Position numbers and translations under genes: made by a program
In this document: positions 26,893-38,003 of the stretch, one piece after another
Layout: each line of letters begins with the position of its first letter
Numbering within the stretch: the first letter of the stretch is position 1
The notes under the pieces: model-generated
Database searches by the model: none
What the model saw: only the letters and a program-made list of their open reading frames with translations
Told to the model about the DNA's origin: nothing
Source: Rhizoclosmatium globosum
Taxonomy: Eukaryota; Chytridiomycota; Chytridiomycetes; Chytridiales; Chytriomycetaceae
Assembly (NCBI GenBank): GCA_002104985.1
Contig: MCGO01000288.1
Location: forward strand, 1 to 39,450
Direction: 5' to 3'
Length of the DNA stretch: 39,450 nucleotides

Positions 26893-29180
26893 ATGAAGGT
26901 AGCAATCATTACCGTTGCACTTGCTGCGGTATCTCATGCCCAGACGCTTTGCGCACCAGCGTACGATGCAACCAAGACATACCTCAAGGGAGACTCTGCT
27001 AGTGTGGACGGAAATAACTATGTAGCCAATTGGTGGTCTCAAAATAATGATCCTGCTGCTAATTCAGGTCCTTGGAGCCAGTGGACCAAACAAGGTCCCT
27101 GTGGAACCAGCAAAGTGTCAGTTGTATCCAAAACTCCCCTCCCGTCCTCCTCTACCTTTAATGCAGCCAAGTCCTCGACCATTTCCGTTCGTCCGTTGCC
27201 TACAAGTTCCGCTACTCCATCGTCTGATTGTTTTCCTTCCTATGACGCGAACAAAGATTATGTCCAGGGTGAAAAGGCGAGCAAGGACGGGCAAAACTTT
27301 GTGGCTCATTATTGGTCCCACGGTACCGACCCAACAGCTAACTCTGCGAATCCTTGGGATGCCTGGACAAAGCAAGGGTCTTGTGGAAATGGCCCTATTC
27401 CAACAAGTGTTGTCAAACCCTCCCAAAGTGTCATTGTCACTTCCACATCGCTCGCACCAGCCGTCACATCGAGCTCTAGTTCCATTGTGTCTTTAACGAA
27501 ATACAGCACTGTTTCTTTGCCAGGTACCGTCACTTCAACAGCAACGCCAGTTACAACAAAGTCAGCTTCTGCTCCAGCCACAACCCAGGCTTCAGGTCTC
27601 CCAGCTTGCTACCCCAACTGGACCGCAACTCCCTTCGGCGCCGGTCAGATTCCATACAACAACGGCGATCTTGTTTCGTACAACAGCCAGAACTGGGTTG
27701 TAGGTTACCAAGGCGCGGCTGGACCACCGAATGCTGCTGCGGGAAGTGGTTGGACTCTTCAAGGCCCTTGTGACGGGGCTTTTAAGCATAAACCGTATAC
27801 GAGCCCAGGCTTGATTGGTTATTGGACTCAATGGTCGATGTACTCACGTCGTCAGAATGCGATTGATCAGTTGGATTTGAATGGGTTTACTGGAATCAAC
27901 TATGCGTTTGGTAAGTAGTTGACTGTTTTTTACTGACGTGAATCTAAGGGAACTTTGAATAGTTGATGCGCTTGCGGATGGAACTTTGAAATCCTTTGAC
28001 CCGAATGCAGATCTGAACTATATGAGAAAGTTTACTGCGCAGAGGTACAAATATCCGAACTTGAAAGCTATTATTTCGATTGGAGGATGGTCCGGGTCTT
28101 TGCATTTTTCCACTATCGCAAAGTCCCCTGCCCTCATTCAGACATTTGTCAAGAATGTCCACACTTTCTTGGACACTGAAGGATTTGATGGGGTTGATAT
28201 CGATTGGGAGGTGAGCCCATGATTTTGTTCTTATGAAGACATGCTCAAACAATTTATAGTATCCTGGGGGAGGAGGTGTTACGTGTAACGCCGTTGACGA
28301 CAGCGACGTTTCAAACTTTGTCAATCTTCTTGCTGCCCTCCGCGCAGAACTTGGTCCAGACCGTACCATTTCGCTGGCTGTCTCAGCAGAAGTTGAACAC
28401 TACTTTGACAAAAAGACCAAATTAAACCGTATTCCAGACATTATGAAGTACGTCTCCTACGTACAAGTCATGTCGTACGATTTCTACGGGTCCTGGAACA
28501 AGTTCTCTGACTTTGTGAGTTACGACGATTCCACAATTACCATAAACTGACCAACTTCTCTCCAGAACTCGCCTCTCTACTCTCCACGAAACGGCACAAA
28601 CGACCCACAAGAACCACCATCCAACAACGCGGGATACAGCCAGCCTCTTTCCCAAACTTCATCCATCGCGGCCTGGATCGCTGCAGGAGCCAAACCATCT
28701 CAACTCACAAACGGTCTCGCGTTCTACGGGCGCTCCTGGTCCGTTACGTCCAACGTCAACAACGGGCTGTATCAGCCATGTAAAGGCGCTGACCAGAACG
28801 ACGGATGCGGTGTGATTGGTGATTACCTCGACACTGCGAAGTGGACTGACAAGTGTGGCCTTTCGTACAACTCTGGCGTCTGGATGTACTTGAACTTGCG
28901 TGGTGCCGGTCAGCAGACAGCTGCGCCATTGGCGAAGGGTGCAACTACCGCTTCGAATGGATGGACGCGTGAATACTTTGACTTTGCGCAGAACCCGACT
29001 TTGTATACTCCAAACTACCTCAATAGACCAACGTTTGTTGCGTACGATGATCCAATCTCCATTAAAGCAAAGGCGGCTTTCGCGAAATCGGCTGGTCTTG
29101 GAGGAACGATGATTTGGGAATTGTCACAAGACTTTGGCGGAGAACTGATTACCGCTGCAAAGGCTGGATGGGGTGTTTGA
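26893..29180 (+). CDS. Secreted GH18 chitinase with three chitin-binding modules
   Basis: Exons 26893-27910, 27963-28210, 28260-28514 and 28566-29180 give about 711 residues, with intron positions and phases identical to chitinase 1. The ATG at 26893 is chosen over an in-frame ATG at 26836 because it starts the signal peptide MKVAIITVALAAVSHAQ. Three CBM5/12-like modules begin CAPAYDATKTYLKGD, CFPSYDANKDYVQGE and CYPNWTATPFGAGQI, each ending in a QGPC or QGSC. Ser/Thr-rich linkers lie between them. The catalytic FDGVDIDWE has its Glu at residue 422. MSYDFYGSW and MIWELSQD are kept. The first and second modules resemble each other, so the extra module probably arose by internal duplication here, or was lost in chitinase 1. 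Codon bias is weaker than in chitinase 1, suggesting lower expression. AATAAA is at 29279. Confidence 0.95.
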
Positions 29181-29495
29181 GCTTCCCATCAGCATGACCA
29201 TGACCATTGGACCTCATATAAACGTTCTATTTTTCATACTCAGACAAGTCTCTTATCAATATTGAAACATGACATCGTAATAAACAAGTGATTACTTTAA
29301 CCCGGAGTCATTACTGGACACTGCTGAGTGTCCGTTGGCTGATATTTCATTCATGATCATAAATAACATCATCGCAAACAACCTCTTTGATTGACACATC
29401 AAGTTTGCAAAACCAAGACGGGAAAGTATTTAATTTCCGAAACAAAAAAAAACTTAACTAAATAAACGAAAAAGATGACAAATATGTTGAATTAG
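29181..29495. other. Convergent intergenic region
   Basis: AT-rich spacer between the 3' ends of chitinase 2 and phosphoglycerate dehydrogenase, with AATAAA at 29279 for the former. Nothing else was seen. Confidence 0.35.
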
Positions 29496-30367
29496 TTAAA
29501 CAATGATTCTTGTCATAATGTTTTCTGGCATGGCACGGATACCATTTACGATTGACTGGATGTTGGTATCAGGGTTGATTTCCAGGTCGGCAGCCAAGTA
29601 TGCGATTGAACCCTTTGAGTCACAGATTTGCTTCTCAATGTTACAGTCCGACAAGAGTTTGTTTACTTGCTATTTTTGGGGGAGGAGGGTTTAACACTCT
29701 GAGTATAGACTGCAAATATACAAACCTTCAACACTCCTGGAACATTGTGGTGCACGTTAATGATACGAACAGTCTTCTTGGACTGTACAGGACGCAGGTC
29801 AATCTCTGGGTAGTTGACAGATCCCAATGTCATTCCTGTTGAGAGGAACTTGACGAGAGCAGTAGCGACTTCGACACCAATAGCGCTTTGAGCTTCTTCA
29901 GTGGATCCTCCAATGTGAGGACTCAAGATGGTGTTTGGCGATCCCTTCAGTGGACTGTCAAAGTTCTTTCCGTTGGCGAATGGCTCAACTGGGAAAACAT
30001 CCTGAATAAGAGTCAGAGGTTAGTTGACGATTATTTGTTTGAAAGGAACATACGACAGCGGCACCGGCCAAGTGTCCAGACTTGAGACCTTGTGAAAGTG
30101 CTGGGATATCAACCTATTCAAGGAGTTAAATCATAGGTCAGGTTTTTTTCAACAGAGTCACGAGGATACATACCACAGTTCCACGACTTGCGTTAATCAA
30201 ATAAGCTCCCTTCTTCATCAATCCAATCTCCTTAGCGTTGATCATATTCTTTGTTTCAGGAGTCTCTGGAACATGTAATGAGACAAAATCAGAAGTCTTG
30301 AGCAAATCTTCGAGTGACTTGGCTGGAATAGCGGTTCCGAGCTATTTTATTGTCTGTTTGAGGAGAA

Positions 30368-30406
<39 letters not shown>

Positions 30407-31436
30407 TGCAACTTACAGGGAATCGCTGGTTGACGTCAAAGAACTTGACAACCATACCCATGGATTCGGCAAGGACAGAGAGCTGGCTTCCAATGTGTCC
30501 GTATCCAATAATTCCCAACTGCTTTCCTTTGATTTCGTGGGTTGCAGAACCAACCTTGATGGCAAAGGGTCAGTCAATCGTCGAGGATACACCTAAAAGA
30601 CTTACCACTCGGTTCCAGACACCATTGTGCATTTCAGTGTTTCTGTCAGTCACTTGACGAGCGAGGGCAATGATTTCGGCAATGACAAGCTCAGCTGCAA
30701 AATCAAATGGTTAGAGATACCCTTCAAGGTCAATGATTTGAAATAAGGCTCCATAATCGATTCAGGTTTCGTATAGCATTTCGTTTTTTCATATACAGTA
30801 TGGATTCGGGAGGTGTGTTGCTGAGGACAACTGAAACTCACCAACACTACGGGAGTTACTGAATGGAGAGTTGAAAACAGTCATCTGAACATTGGCGATA
30901 AGCATATCAGCAGATACAAATCAAATGAGAACTCACTCCGTGTGTAGCAGCATACTCCAAGTTGACCTGGTTGGTTCCAATGCAGAAACACCCAATCGCA
31001 ACCAAGTTCTTTGCCTCCTTCAACACTTCTGCGGTAAGCATAGTCTTTGATCTATAAGGGTATTCACAGTATAGGTGAGGTACAGTCAGTTAAACCGGTC
31101 TTCCATGTGTTTTTGTTGTTTTGGAACAAGGGGGAGATAAGACAGGGGTAGTGCTCCTTTTTTTTTGCCTTTGCCCTGTGAGATGCGCACCTGAGACCAA
31201 CGGCGTGCACGTCCCGAATCTTCAGTTTTAGTTGGTCTTCGGGAAGCGCCTTGAGCTGGTACTCGATCTCGTAACCGGCGTCTCTGAGGATCTCAACTCC
31301 GGTTTGGCTGACACCTTCGGCCACAGTTAGCGTTGCATTAGAGCACTCGCACTAAGATAAGGTACGCACCTTCGAGAAGGAGAATCTTGAGCTTTGGAGC
31401 AGCTGGTGCTGGTGCTGTGGCAGAAGGTGTCGTCAT
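29496..31436 (-). CDS. SER3: D-3-phosphoglycerate dehydrogenase with ACT domain
   Basis: Ten exons in close register: 31370-31436, 31191-31314, 30937-31051, 30842-30884, 30606-30694, 30417-30554, 30174-30341, 30054-30113, 29726-30001 and 29496-29669. They sum to 417 residues, the length of the SerA/Ser3 class. The enzyme oxidises 3-phosphoglycerate with NAD, the first step of serine synthesis in the cytosol. Visible motifs are CIGTNQV, NSPFSNSRSVAELV, the Rossmann GIIGYGHIGSQ, INASRGTV (catalytic Arg245), DVFPVEP (Glu274) and LSPHIGGSTEEAQ (catalytic His297). The last 80 residues (VRIINVHHNVPGVLK to MTRIIV) form the ACT domain, which gives serine feedback inhibition in the E. coli type. No frame problems. 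Intron 6 contains a GA microsatellite. Confidence 0.95.
30370..30401. repeat. (GA)n microsatellite in intron of phosphoglycerate dehydrogenase
   Basis: About 16 perfect GA units inside the 75-nt intron 30342-30416, close to the donor on the minus strand. Likely length-variable. Confidence 0.9.
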
Positions 31437-31861
31437 TTTGGTAAAATCTTGCTGTGATGTCATCGTCGCAATCTTCCCCAGCTCGCTTATCATTGAACCC
31501 CCAAACATAGGGGGTTAATATCAAATACGTGCATGATTCATACCTTTCATTCGATTTATATTGTACTACGCTGAATTATACTGCTCCAGTTGCAATACCA
31601 TAATGTCAGCTAATTAAACCATCCCTCCGATGTCATGTTAAATGTACATAAGAATTATTAAATACATTCAAATAGAATCAGTTACGATGGGCTTCATTAT
31701 TCAATCAACTAAAATGCTGATCCAATAGCAACAACCTGCAACCTTACGAAGATGGGAATTTTGGGGGAGCACATGGTTTAGCAGGTTGGATCTCTCTCCG
31801 GACACAGCCGAATTCTTTCTTTTTTGCGATCCCAAGTCCCACTTTGAAACTCTGGATCAAG
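31437..31861. promoter_or_regulatory. Shared divergent promoter region, dehydrogenase and permease
   Basis: 425 bp separate two outward-facing start codons. The permease side is purine- and C-rich near 31800-31830. No clear TATA box or repeated operator was found. Confidence 0.35.
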
Positions 31862-33457
31862 ATGGCAACCGAATTCCTCGTGTCCTCCACATCCACTTCG
31901 GCAGCAGCGGATTCAGTCGTCCAGGTTCCTGAATACACTGAGACCAAGTCCATTGGCAAGGAATCCGTCAAGTCTTCTGAATCAAACCGAAGCTGGATCA
32001 CAAGGGCATTGCTCAAGATCGGAGCTGAAACCCGTGGAGTCGAATGGGTTCCCCCGCATGAAAGAGAAGCAAAGAATCTGTGGGACAACTTCTTTTTGTG
32101 GTTCTCATTCAATATTGCTGTGGTATGTTAACTGAGATTGATCTGAAACGCACTGCCAAGACCACCCAATATAACCCCCTTTTGCTTGTTAGACAACTGC
32201 CCCAGTCGGAGCCCTTGCTGGTCCAGTATTCGGCCTTGGACTTCGAGATGCGCTTCTTACAATCATTTTCTTCAATGCCTTTGCCTGTGCTACTGTTGCC
32301 TTCTGTGCTACGTTGGGACCAACAACTGGTCTTCGTCAAATGATTGTTTCTCGATTCTCATTTGGATGGTCTGGTGCAACGTTTATCTCCTTCCTCAATG
32401 TCATCACGCAGCTTGGTTATTCTGTGATTGCAGTTCTTGTTGGGGCTCAAACCCTCTGTGCTGTCTGGACCTCCCTTTCCGCCACCTGGGCAATCATTTT
32501 GTCTCGCTCCTTACTGTTCTTGTCTGTTTCTTTGGTTACAAACTCGTTCACATCATTGAACGATACGTCTGGATTGCCGTATTTGTAATTTTCCTCATCA
32601 TGTACGGCTCCGGTTCTGGATCCTACTCCATCACAGATACAACCGTTTCTGGCGAAGAACTTGCTACTTCTGTTTTATCTCTCGGAGGAATCGTTTTTGG
32701 AACAGCATCAGGATGGGGCCCCATTGCATCAGACTACAACATGGCTCTCCCCGAGGAAACCAGCAAAACAACTGTCTTTACAATGACCTTCCTCGGAAAC
32801 TTTATTGCCCTTTGTTTCATGGAATCTCTTGGTGCCGTTATGACAACCGCATTCCCTTTGAAACCAGATTGGCAGGATGCATACGACCAATCCTGGGGAA
32901 ACCTAATGTCTCAGTCTCTATCAACCTACGGATCCGGCTGGCAAACCTTTTTCATCATTGTTCTTTCCCTCTCCGCTGTATCCATCAACATCCCAACAAC
33001 ATATTCCACAGCCCTCTCCATCCAAGCCCTTCACCCGCTCCTCGCCTCGGTTCCAAGAGCCATCTGGGTCCTGATTGGAACTGTCATTTACACAATCATG
33101 GCTATCGCGGGACAAAACAGTTTCTACTCCATCTTCCAAAACATTCTTTCTATCCTGTCGTACTGGACTGCGCTGCACTTTATCGTCCTCTTTGAAGAGC
33201 ATTATCTCTTTAGGAACGGTAAATACAACTCGGAAGAGTATAACGATGCGTCAAAGCTTCCTATCGGAATCGCTGCGTGGTGTACGATTGCCGTATCTGC
33301 TGTGGCTGCTGTTCTTGGAATGTCGCAAGTTTGGTATATTGGAACAGTTGCTCAAGCGATTGGAGGTGGAGACATTGGTTTCGAGCTTGTCTTGTTGTTT
33401 GCTGGAGTCGTGTATCCTGTCATTCGTTACTTTGAACTTTCTCACTTCAAGCGATGA
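31862..33457 (+). CDS. Purine-cytosine permease (NCS1/Fcy2 family), one frame break
   Basis: Exons 31862-32122 and 32193-33457. The N-terminal tail is hydrophilic, then GVEWVPPHEREAKNLWDNFFLWFS leads into the first membrane segments; this is the Fcy2-type opening. About twelve hydrophobic segments follow, with LGPTTGLRQMIVSRFSFG, the conserved VVGAQ-like VLVGAQTL, FFGYKLVHIIERY, ASGWGPIASDYNMALPEET and the late GQNSFYSIFQNIL. The family imports purines and cytosine with protons at the plasma membrane. The frame shifts between TWAII and VSLLTVLVCFFGY, at a T4 run (32497-32500). One extra T there would give about 508 residues. Either the assembly dropped a base or this copy is recently broken. 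The short tail after the last segment is normal. AATAAA is at 33471. Confidence 0.85.
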
Positions 33458-33919
33458 TGTTCCATTCACCAATAAAAACGAAATTATTCTTGTTTCGAAT
33501 CGGTCGTGAATTCGTTTTTGGATCATAATCGCACTGCGCTAACAGATGTAAATCCCAAACAAGAGTTGTATGGGTACATCAGATCCATTAATGAATGATC
33601 AGAGATTCCTCTCAATGAAATTTTCGGTGCACGTATCAAAAACTAGTACCTATCAGAATCCAGTTGTGTTTGGATTTTTCGTACAAAAGGCGAGCCAAAG
33701 GACGAATGGAAATCTGCATATTGTCTCGCCAAAATCTTGATTGTGCAAGTACCTTCCTTCCTTCCTTCCTTTCTCCCTTTCTTCACCCCTTATCCTCGCT
33801 CCTTGCCAGCTCCTTTGCGAGGTTATTCTCATCTTGACGCTAGACTCTCCTTTTTTTCCACACTGAACCTGTAGCTAACTCACGTCCTTCTTCTAGATTT
33901 AACAAAGTAGTAACGCACA
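33458..33919. other. Intergenic region with (CCTT)n tract
   Basis: Holds AATAAA (33471) of the permease and a CTTC/CCTT repeat at about 33752-33775 within a pyrimidine-rich stretch leading to the next start codon at 33920. No gene recognised. Confidence 0.4.
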
Positions 33920-34801
33920 ATGTTACGAAAGCTTTCTTACTTCCAAGACGGTGATTCTTCATCCAGCTCCAGCTTGGCCTTTGGCTTTGGTTGTGACACA
34001 ACGCCTGTGACCACGCGCTCCGGGTACGTCATACATTTCACTCAATAGTTAAGCTCATCTTATCGCTTTCCTCTTTAGGATCAGCTTTTTCGGCAGATTC
34101 TTGGCAGCCGTGGGTTATGCAGAACCGGTCCCACCGCCCAAACCAAAACGGTCGGGACTCTCCGTCTCATTGTAAGCCACTCATTTCCTATACTCTTCAA
34201 AAATTTCCACCTCTTTCATTTTCTAACCATAAAACCGCGCTCAAAACAGCTCCACCAACGCACCCAAAGTGCATATCGTGGCAAGAAAAGACCGAGAGTA
34301 CCCTTCCGGGCTCGCCGGCAGGACCCAGGACACCATCGAGCGGTACTGCAACCTGATGTACCTCCGAGAAATGGGCACGCTCCGCCCCGGAAGTGCACCA
34401 GACCAGTGGCTGGACCGCTTCGAGCTCCGGTACTTTGGGGGGTCCAGGCTGTCCAAGGCGCAGGTTCTGGGTGGGTTGGAACGGTGGCGGGTTCGTGAAG
34501 ACTTGTGTGTCACGTCGGATGTGTACACAAGCGCCTTGGCTGACGTTCACTGCAGAGCGTATTCGATTCGTTTCGGTCCGGCGGACTTGGACGCGATTGA
34601 GTACGAAATGTGGTGGACGGAGGCGAGGTTCCGGGCGTTTTTGGTGAGGAGGCAGGAGGACGAGGTGAGGGGGTTGGAGAAGCCGTGGAGATGGAGGGAA
34701 GAAGCCAGAGGTAACACTAAATTCTATTGTTGATTAAGAATGGTTTGAGCTGATCAAGTTTTATAGACATCCTGCTGATCTCCGGGTTACCAATGGAGTA
34801 G
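33920..34801 (+). CDS. Unrecognised protein, four exons
   Basis: Exons 33920-34023, 34079-34171, 34250-34710 and 34767-34801 close in phase and give about 230 residues. It starts MLRKLSYFQDGDSSSSS, with a short Pro/Lys-rich linker (VPPPKPKRSG) before a compact region. That region runs VHIVARKDREYPSGL, RTQDTIERYCNLMYLREMG, LSKAQVLGGLERWRVREDL and EYEMWWTEARFRAFLVRRQ, and is probably helical and rich in Arg and Trp. No signal peptide or membrane segment. The family is not recognised and no function is assigned. GC content rises across exon 3. It stands alone on the plus strand before the convergent kinase gene. Confidence 0.65.
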
Positions 34802-35176
34802 GCAGGTTGATCGATGGGACTGATCGCAACTGTCTCAGGTGAAGGAGACAACAGAAGCATAACGCCAGTGGAATGTGTTTGTATTGTTTATGAATATGAT
34901 GTTGATTTGAGGGAAGTTTCGCGTTTTACGTATCGGATGTTTTATCCATTTTGTTTCCTTATCTTCATTTAGTATCAGTTTAATTATTTTTACCTGATAA
35001 AGTTATTCAATGAAGTTTACAAAGTCTCGTTTGAGTATCTACAAGAATTCAACGTGGAGCGCTATCTGTTTGGTTGTAGAAGAGACTTGTCCTTCATGAA
35101 ACTTGGCACAATGCCGATACCAAAAACATATCTCATCTAAATAGGATATTTGTTACAAAGTATTATTATGCTAGTT
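34802..35176. other. Convergent intergenic region
   Basis: AT-rich 375-bp spacer between two 3' ends. No coding signal and no perfect AATAAA on either strand were noticed. Confidence 0.3.
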
Positions 35177-37690
35177 CTATGGCTTCTTTTCAAGAGCATC
35201 CTGTCGTAACCGCAACGCTTCATTCTCTTCACGTAACCTTCGGTTCTCTTGTATCAACGTCGAAACATCATCCTGTAAACAGAATATTAAGAATCCCACG
35301 TAAACTTTTATGTCCAAATCAACATACCTCAGAACTACTTTGCAACTGTTGTTTCCGCTGCTGCTCCACTTTTTGCTGGATCGCCTTCAAGGCTTCTGAC
35401 CCTTCAGCTCCTCCAACACTCATCCCAGCTGCAGTCATGGCTCCAACAAGCTCACTCAACAGCTTCTGTTGTTCCAAATTCTGTCGTTGAATCGTATTCA
35501 GCTTTTCTTGCAAGTCCTCCGTGTTGGGTTGCGAATCTGAATCAGATATCACGCTCTTTGCAAAGCGACTTGTTCGACCCATGGATGGATGTGGTGATGG
35601 AGTTGGGCTGGTCTCGGCCGGACCTGTTGATGGGTCTGAAACTGAATTAACCTCAAAACGACTCCGTTTGTCTATAGCACATAAATCAGCGACAAAATCC
35701 TCCATTAAAAGTCGAAAACAACGCACCGTTAGAAACGACAGGAACCGATGAAGGTGGAAGACTCTCATTCGCAGTCACAGTAAACCGACTCGCTTTGGGC
35801 GATGAGGCAGACTCCCCAGCCGACATGACTGGACTCGCCATATTACTTGAATCAGAATGAATCGACAAGACGTTGAACTTTTGCCTTCCTACTTTCCAGA
35901 ATCAGAAATTTCCTCCTGTGAAAACTCCAACCACACACCTTCATTCGCAGGAGACGCAACGCTGGGTGCTGAACTCGTGTCACTCATTGGTGTCGTTCCG
36001 CCACCAGTTTCCTGCTGCTCAGTAACACTAAACCGCCCCTTCTTGATTTCCTGGCAAAAGTTTGGCGAAGCAGAAGTTGCAGCCGGTTGAGCGTCAGACT
36101 GCAATACCTCCGTACTTGCTAACGGCGATGACTTATATCCAAGAGGCATTCCACTCATGGACGAGCCAGGACGATACGGCGCTGTTGATTCAGGTATGAT
36201 GGTTAAATCTGGAGGAAGCTTGAAACTGTCGGGCGAGTTTTCTGATTCGGAGGAGGATGAAAAGTCCCATGACATTCCTTTAATGTCTTCTTGAAAACGA
36301 GGAAAGGGTTCTATAATGGGAGACGTATCGATTAGGTACGTTCGTTTCCAAACGAATTTCGTTTGGTTGGAGGAAGAGACTCACTTTTGACGTGGGCTCT
36401 TCGAGTGATTGGGGGTAGAGCTTGTAGCAAGTCGGTCGCGAGGTGTTGTCTTTTCTTGGTGGCCAACTTGAAAAATGGATGCTGTAAAAGCTTCTCTGCG
36501 GTGGGTCTGAAGGAATCGTCAGCAAATGTCACAATCACTAACACCTATTATTTCTACCTTTTGGTGGGATCCTTTTGGAGACAGCAATCAATGAGATCTT
36601 TAAATGATTTTGAGTATTTGTTGTACGTTTGATCCCGGTCGAGAGTAGGCGGTTCATTTTGCAGAGTCATCATCATGACCTGTTTTTAAGAGTTGTGAGT
36701 GATCCGCGTCCATCCGAATCAACTATCGTTACCTTTAATGGCGGATATTTTGCAAAAGGAGCATGTCCCGTTGAAAGTTCCAAAGCAGTGATTCCAAAGC
36801 TCCAAATGTCAGCCTTGTAGTCATACCCAGACTGCTCCATCACCTCTGTCGAACGAATCAGAATCTAAAGTCCCTTAATGCAGCGCAGATAATTACCTGG
36901 CGCCATCCAACAAGGAGTCCCGACAAACGTTTTCCTGTTCCCTTTCCGTTCACCAGTTTCCATCAAACTACTCGACACCCCAAAGTCAGCCAACTGTACC
37001 AACCCGTCTTCATCCATCAACAAATTCCCGGCCTTCACATCTCGATGGATCAACCCATTTTTGTGCAGGTACTCGAGTCCTTGTAACGCTTGTTTCAGAA
37101 TCGTTACGATACACTGTTCGTCAATTCCATGCGGGTATGCGGTCTTCATGATATCGAGGAGGGATCCAGCGGAAAGAAATGGAGTAACGATAAAGAGTTT
37201 TGGGCCGTTGACGAAGGATCCGTAGACGGGTAATAAGTTTGGATGCCTTGATAGAGACATGATTTGGATTTCCCTCTGTTGGATGGAATAAAATACGATC
37301 AGAATTCACCGTAATAAAGAGGGTATCTAGCACGAGGGTATCTATCGGTTCCTGACTGACTCATCACTCAAACCACTCGCTTCCCTTTCGTTTGGGCAAT
37401 CAAACCAGCCCCACCACAACAATTCAACCTCCACCCTCAATATCTCTTCATCCAACCTAAACAGCCTAAATAACTCACCCTTAATTCGTCGATTTGATTC
37501 CGCTCAAACATGTCCAAATCAAGAACCTTCACAGCTACAATCTTTTGCAAGGGAAGGTACTTTGCAATGTAAACCATGGCTGAGGAGCCGTACCCTTAAG
37601 AGAAAGCACCCAATCAGTAAGCATGAGAAAGCAGAGGGACTATGGATACTCACCAATTGGATTGCCCAACTCGTAATCATCCGGCTTCAT
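35177..37690 (-). CDS. SPAK/OSR1/Fray-type Ste20 kinase with own RFxV motifs
   Basis: Ten exons with consistent phases: 37654-37690, 37479-37594, 36897-37275, 36733-36845, 36558-36679, 36385-36506, 35893-36310, 35727-35845, 35328-35671 and 35177-35272. The product is about 621 residues. The kinase domain starts almost at the N-terminus: [13 protein letters not shown] (Lys35), [11 protein letters not shown] (Asp130), DFGVSSS (Asp148) and [17 protein letters not shown]. The last holds the activation-loop Thr167, the position WNK kinases phosphorylate in animal OSR1. [20 protein letters not shown] and [16 protein letters not shown] confirm the SPAK/OSR1 branch. The tail is Ser/Pro-rich with RFSV (389-392), RFTV (456-459) and RFEV (480-483), one per exon. 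A coiled coil ([19 protein letters not shown]) and a final zipper-like helix follow. No CCT domain, the usual RFxV reader, is recognised. The start could lie in an unseen upstream exon. Confidence 0.88.
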
Positions 37691-38003
37691 AGAGAACGAA
37701 ACACCCTCAGGCTGGCCTCCTTCTCCAACTGACACTGCATTCGATGGTGCGGCATTCACAACAGGTGCCAACTTGCGAAGTGGATTGATGTTTCATTTTA
37801 GTGTTTGGCTGTTGGTGAAGGGAATGGAAGGGCGGCAGAAAAAAGCAAGAAAGAAGGATGGATATCACAAAAGATGCCTGTAACAAAGCCCCATCAAGAA
37901 TCCACTTTATATTCACTATGTGTAATTTGTATCCATGTAATTATTCTTTATTTTATGGGAGTTGAGCCTTCCCTCCAGTCAGGGCCACCATCCAACCCCC
38001 CCT
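37691..38003. other. Short intergenic region upstream of the kinase
   Basis: Separates the kinase start from the 3' end of the WD40 gene, both on the minus strand. Minus-strand codons directly upstream of the kinase ATG (about 37691-37795) stay open without a start, so part may be an unresolved 5' exon. Otherwise nothing seen. Confidence 0.3.
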
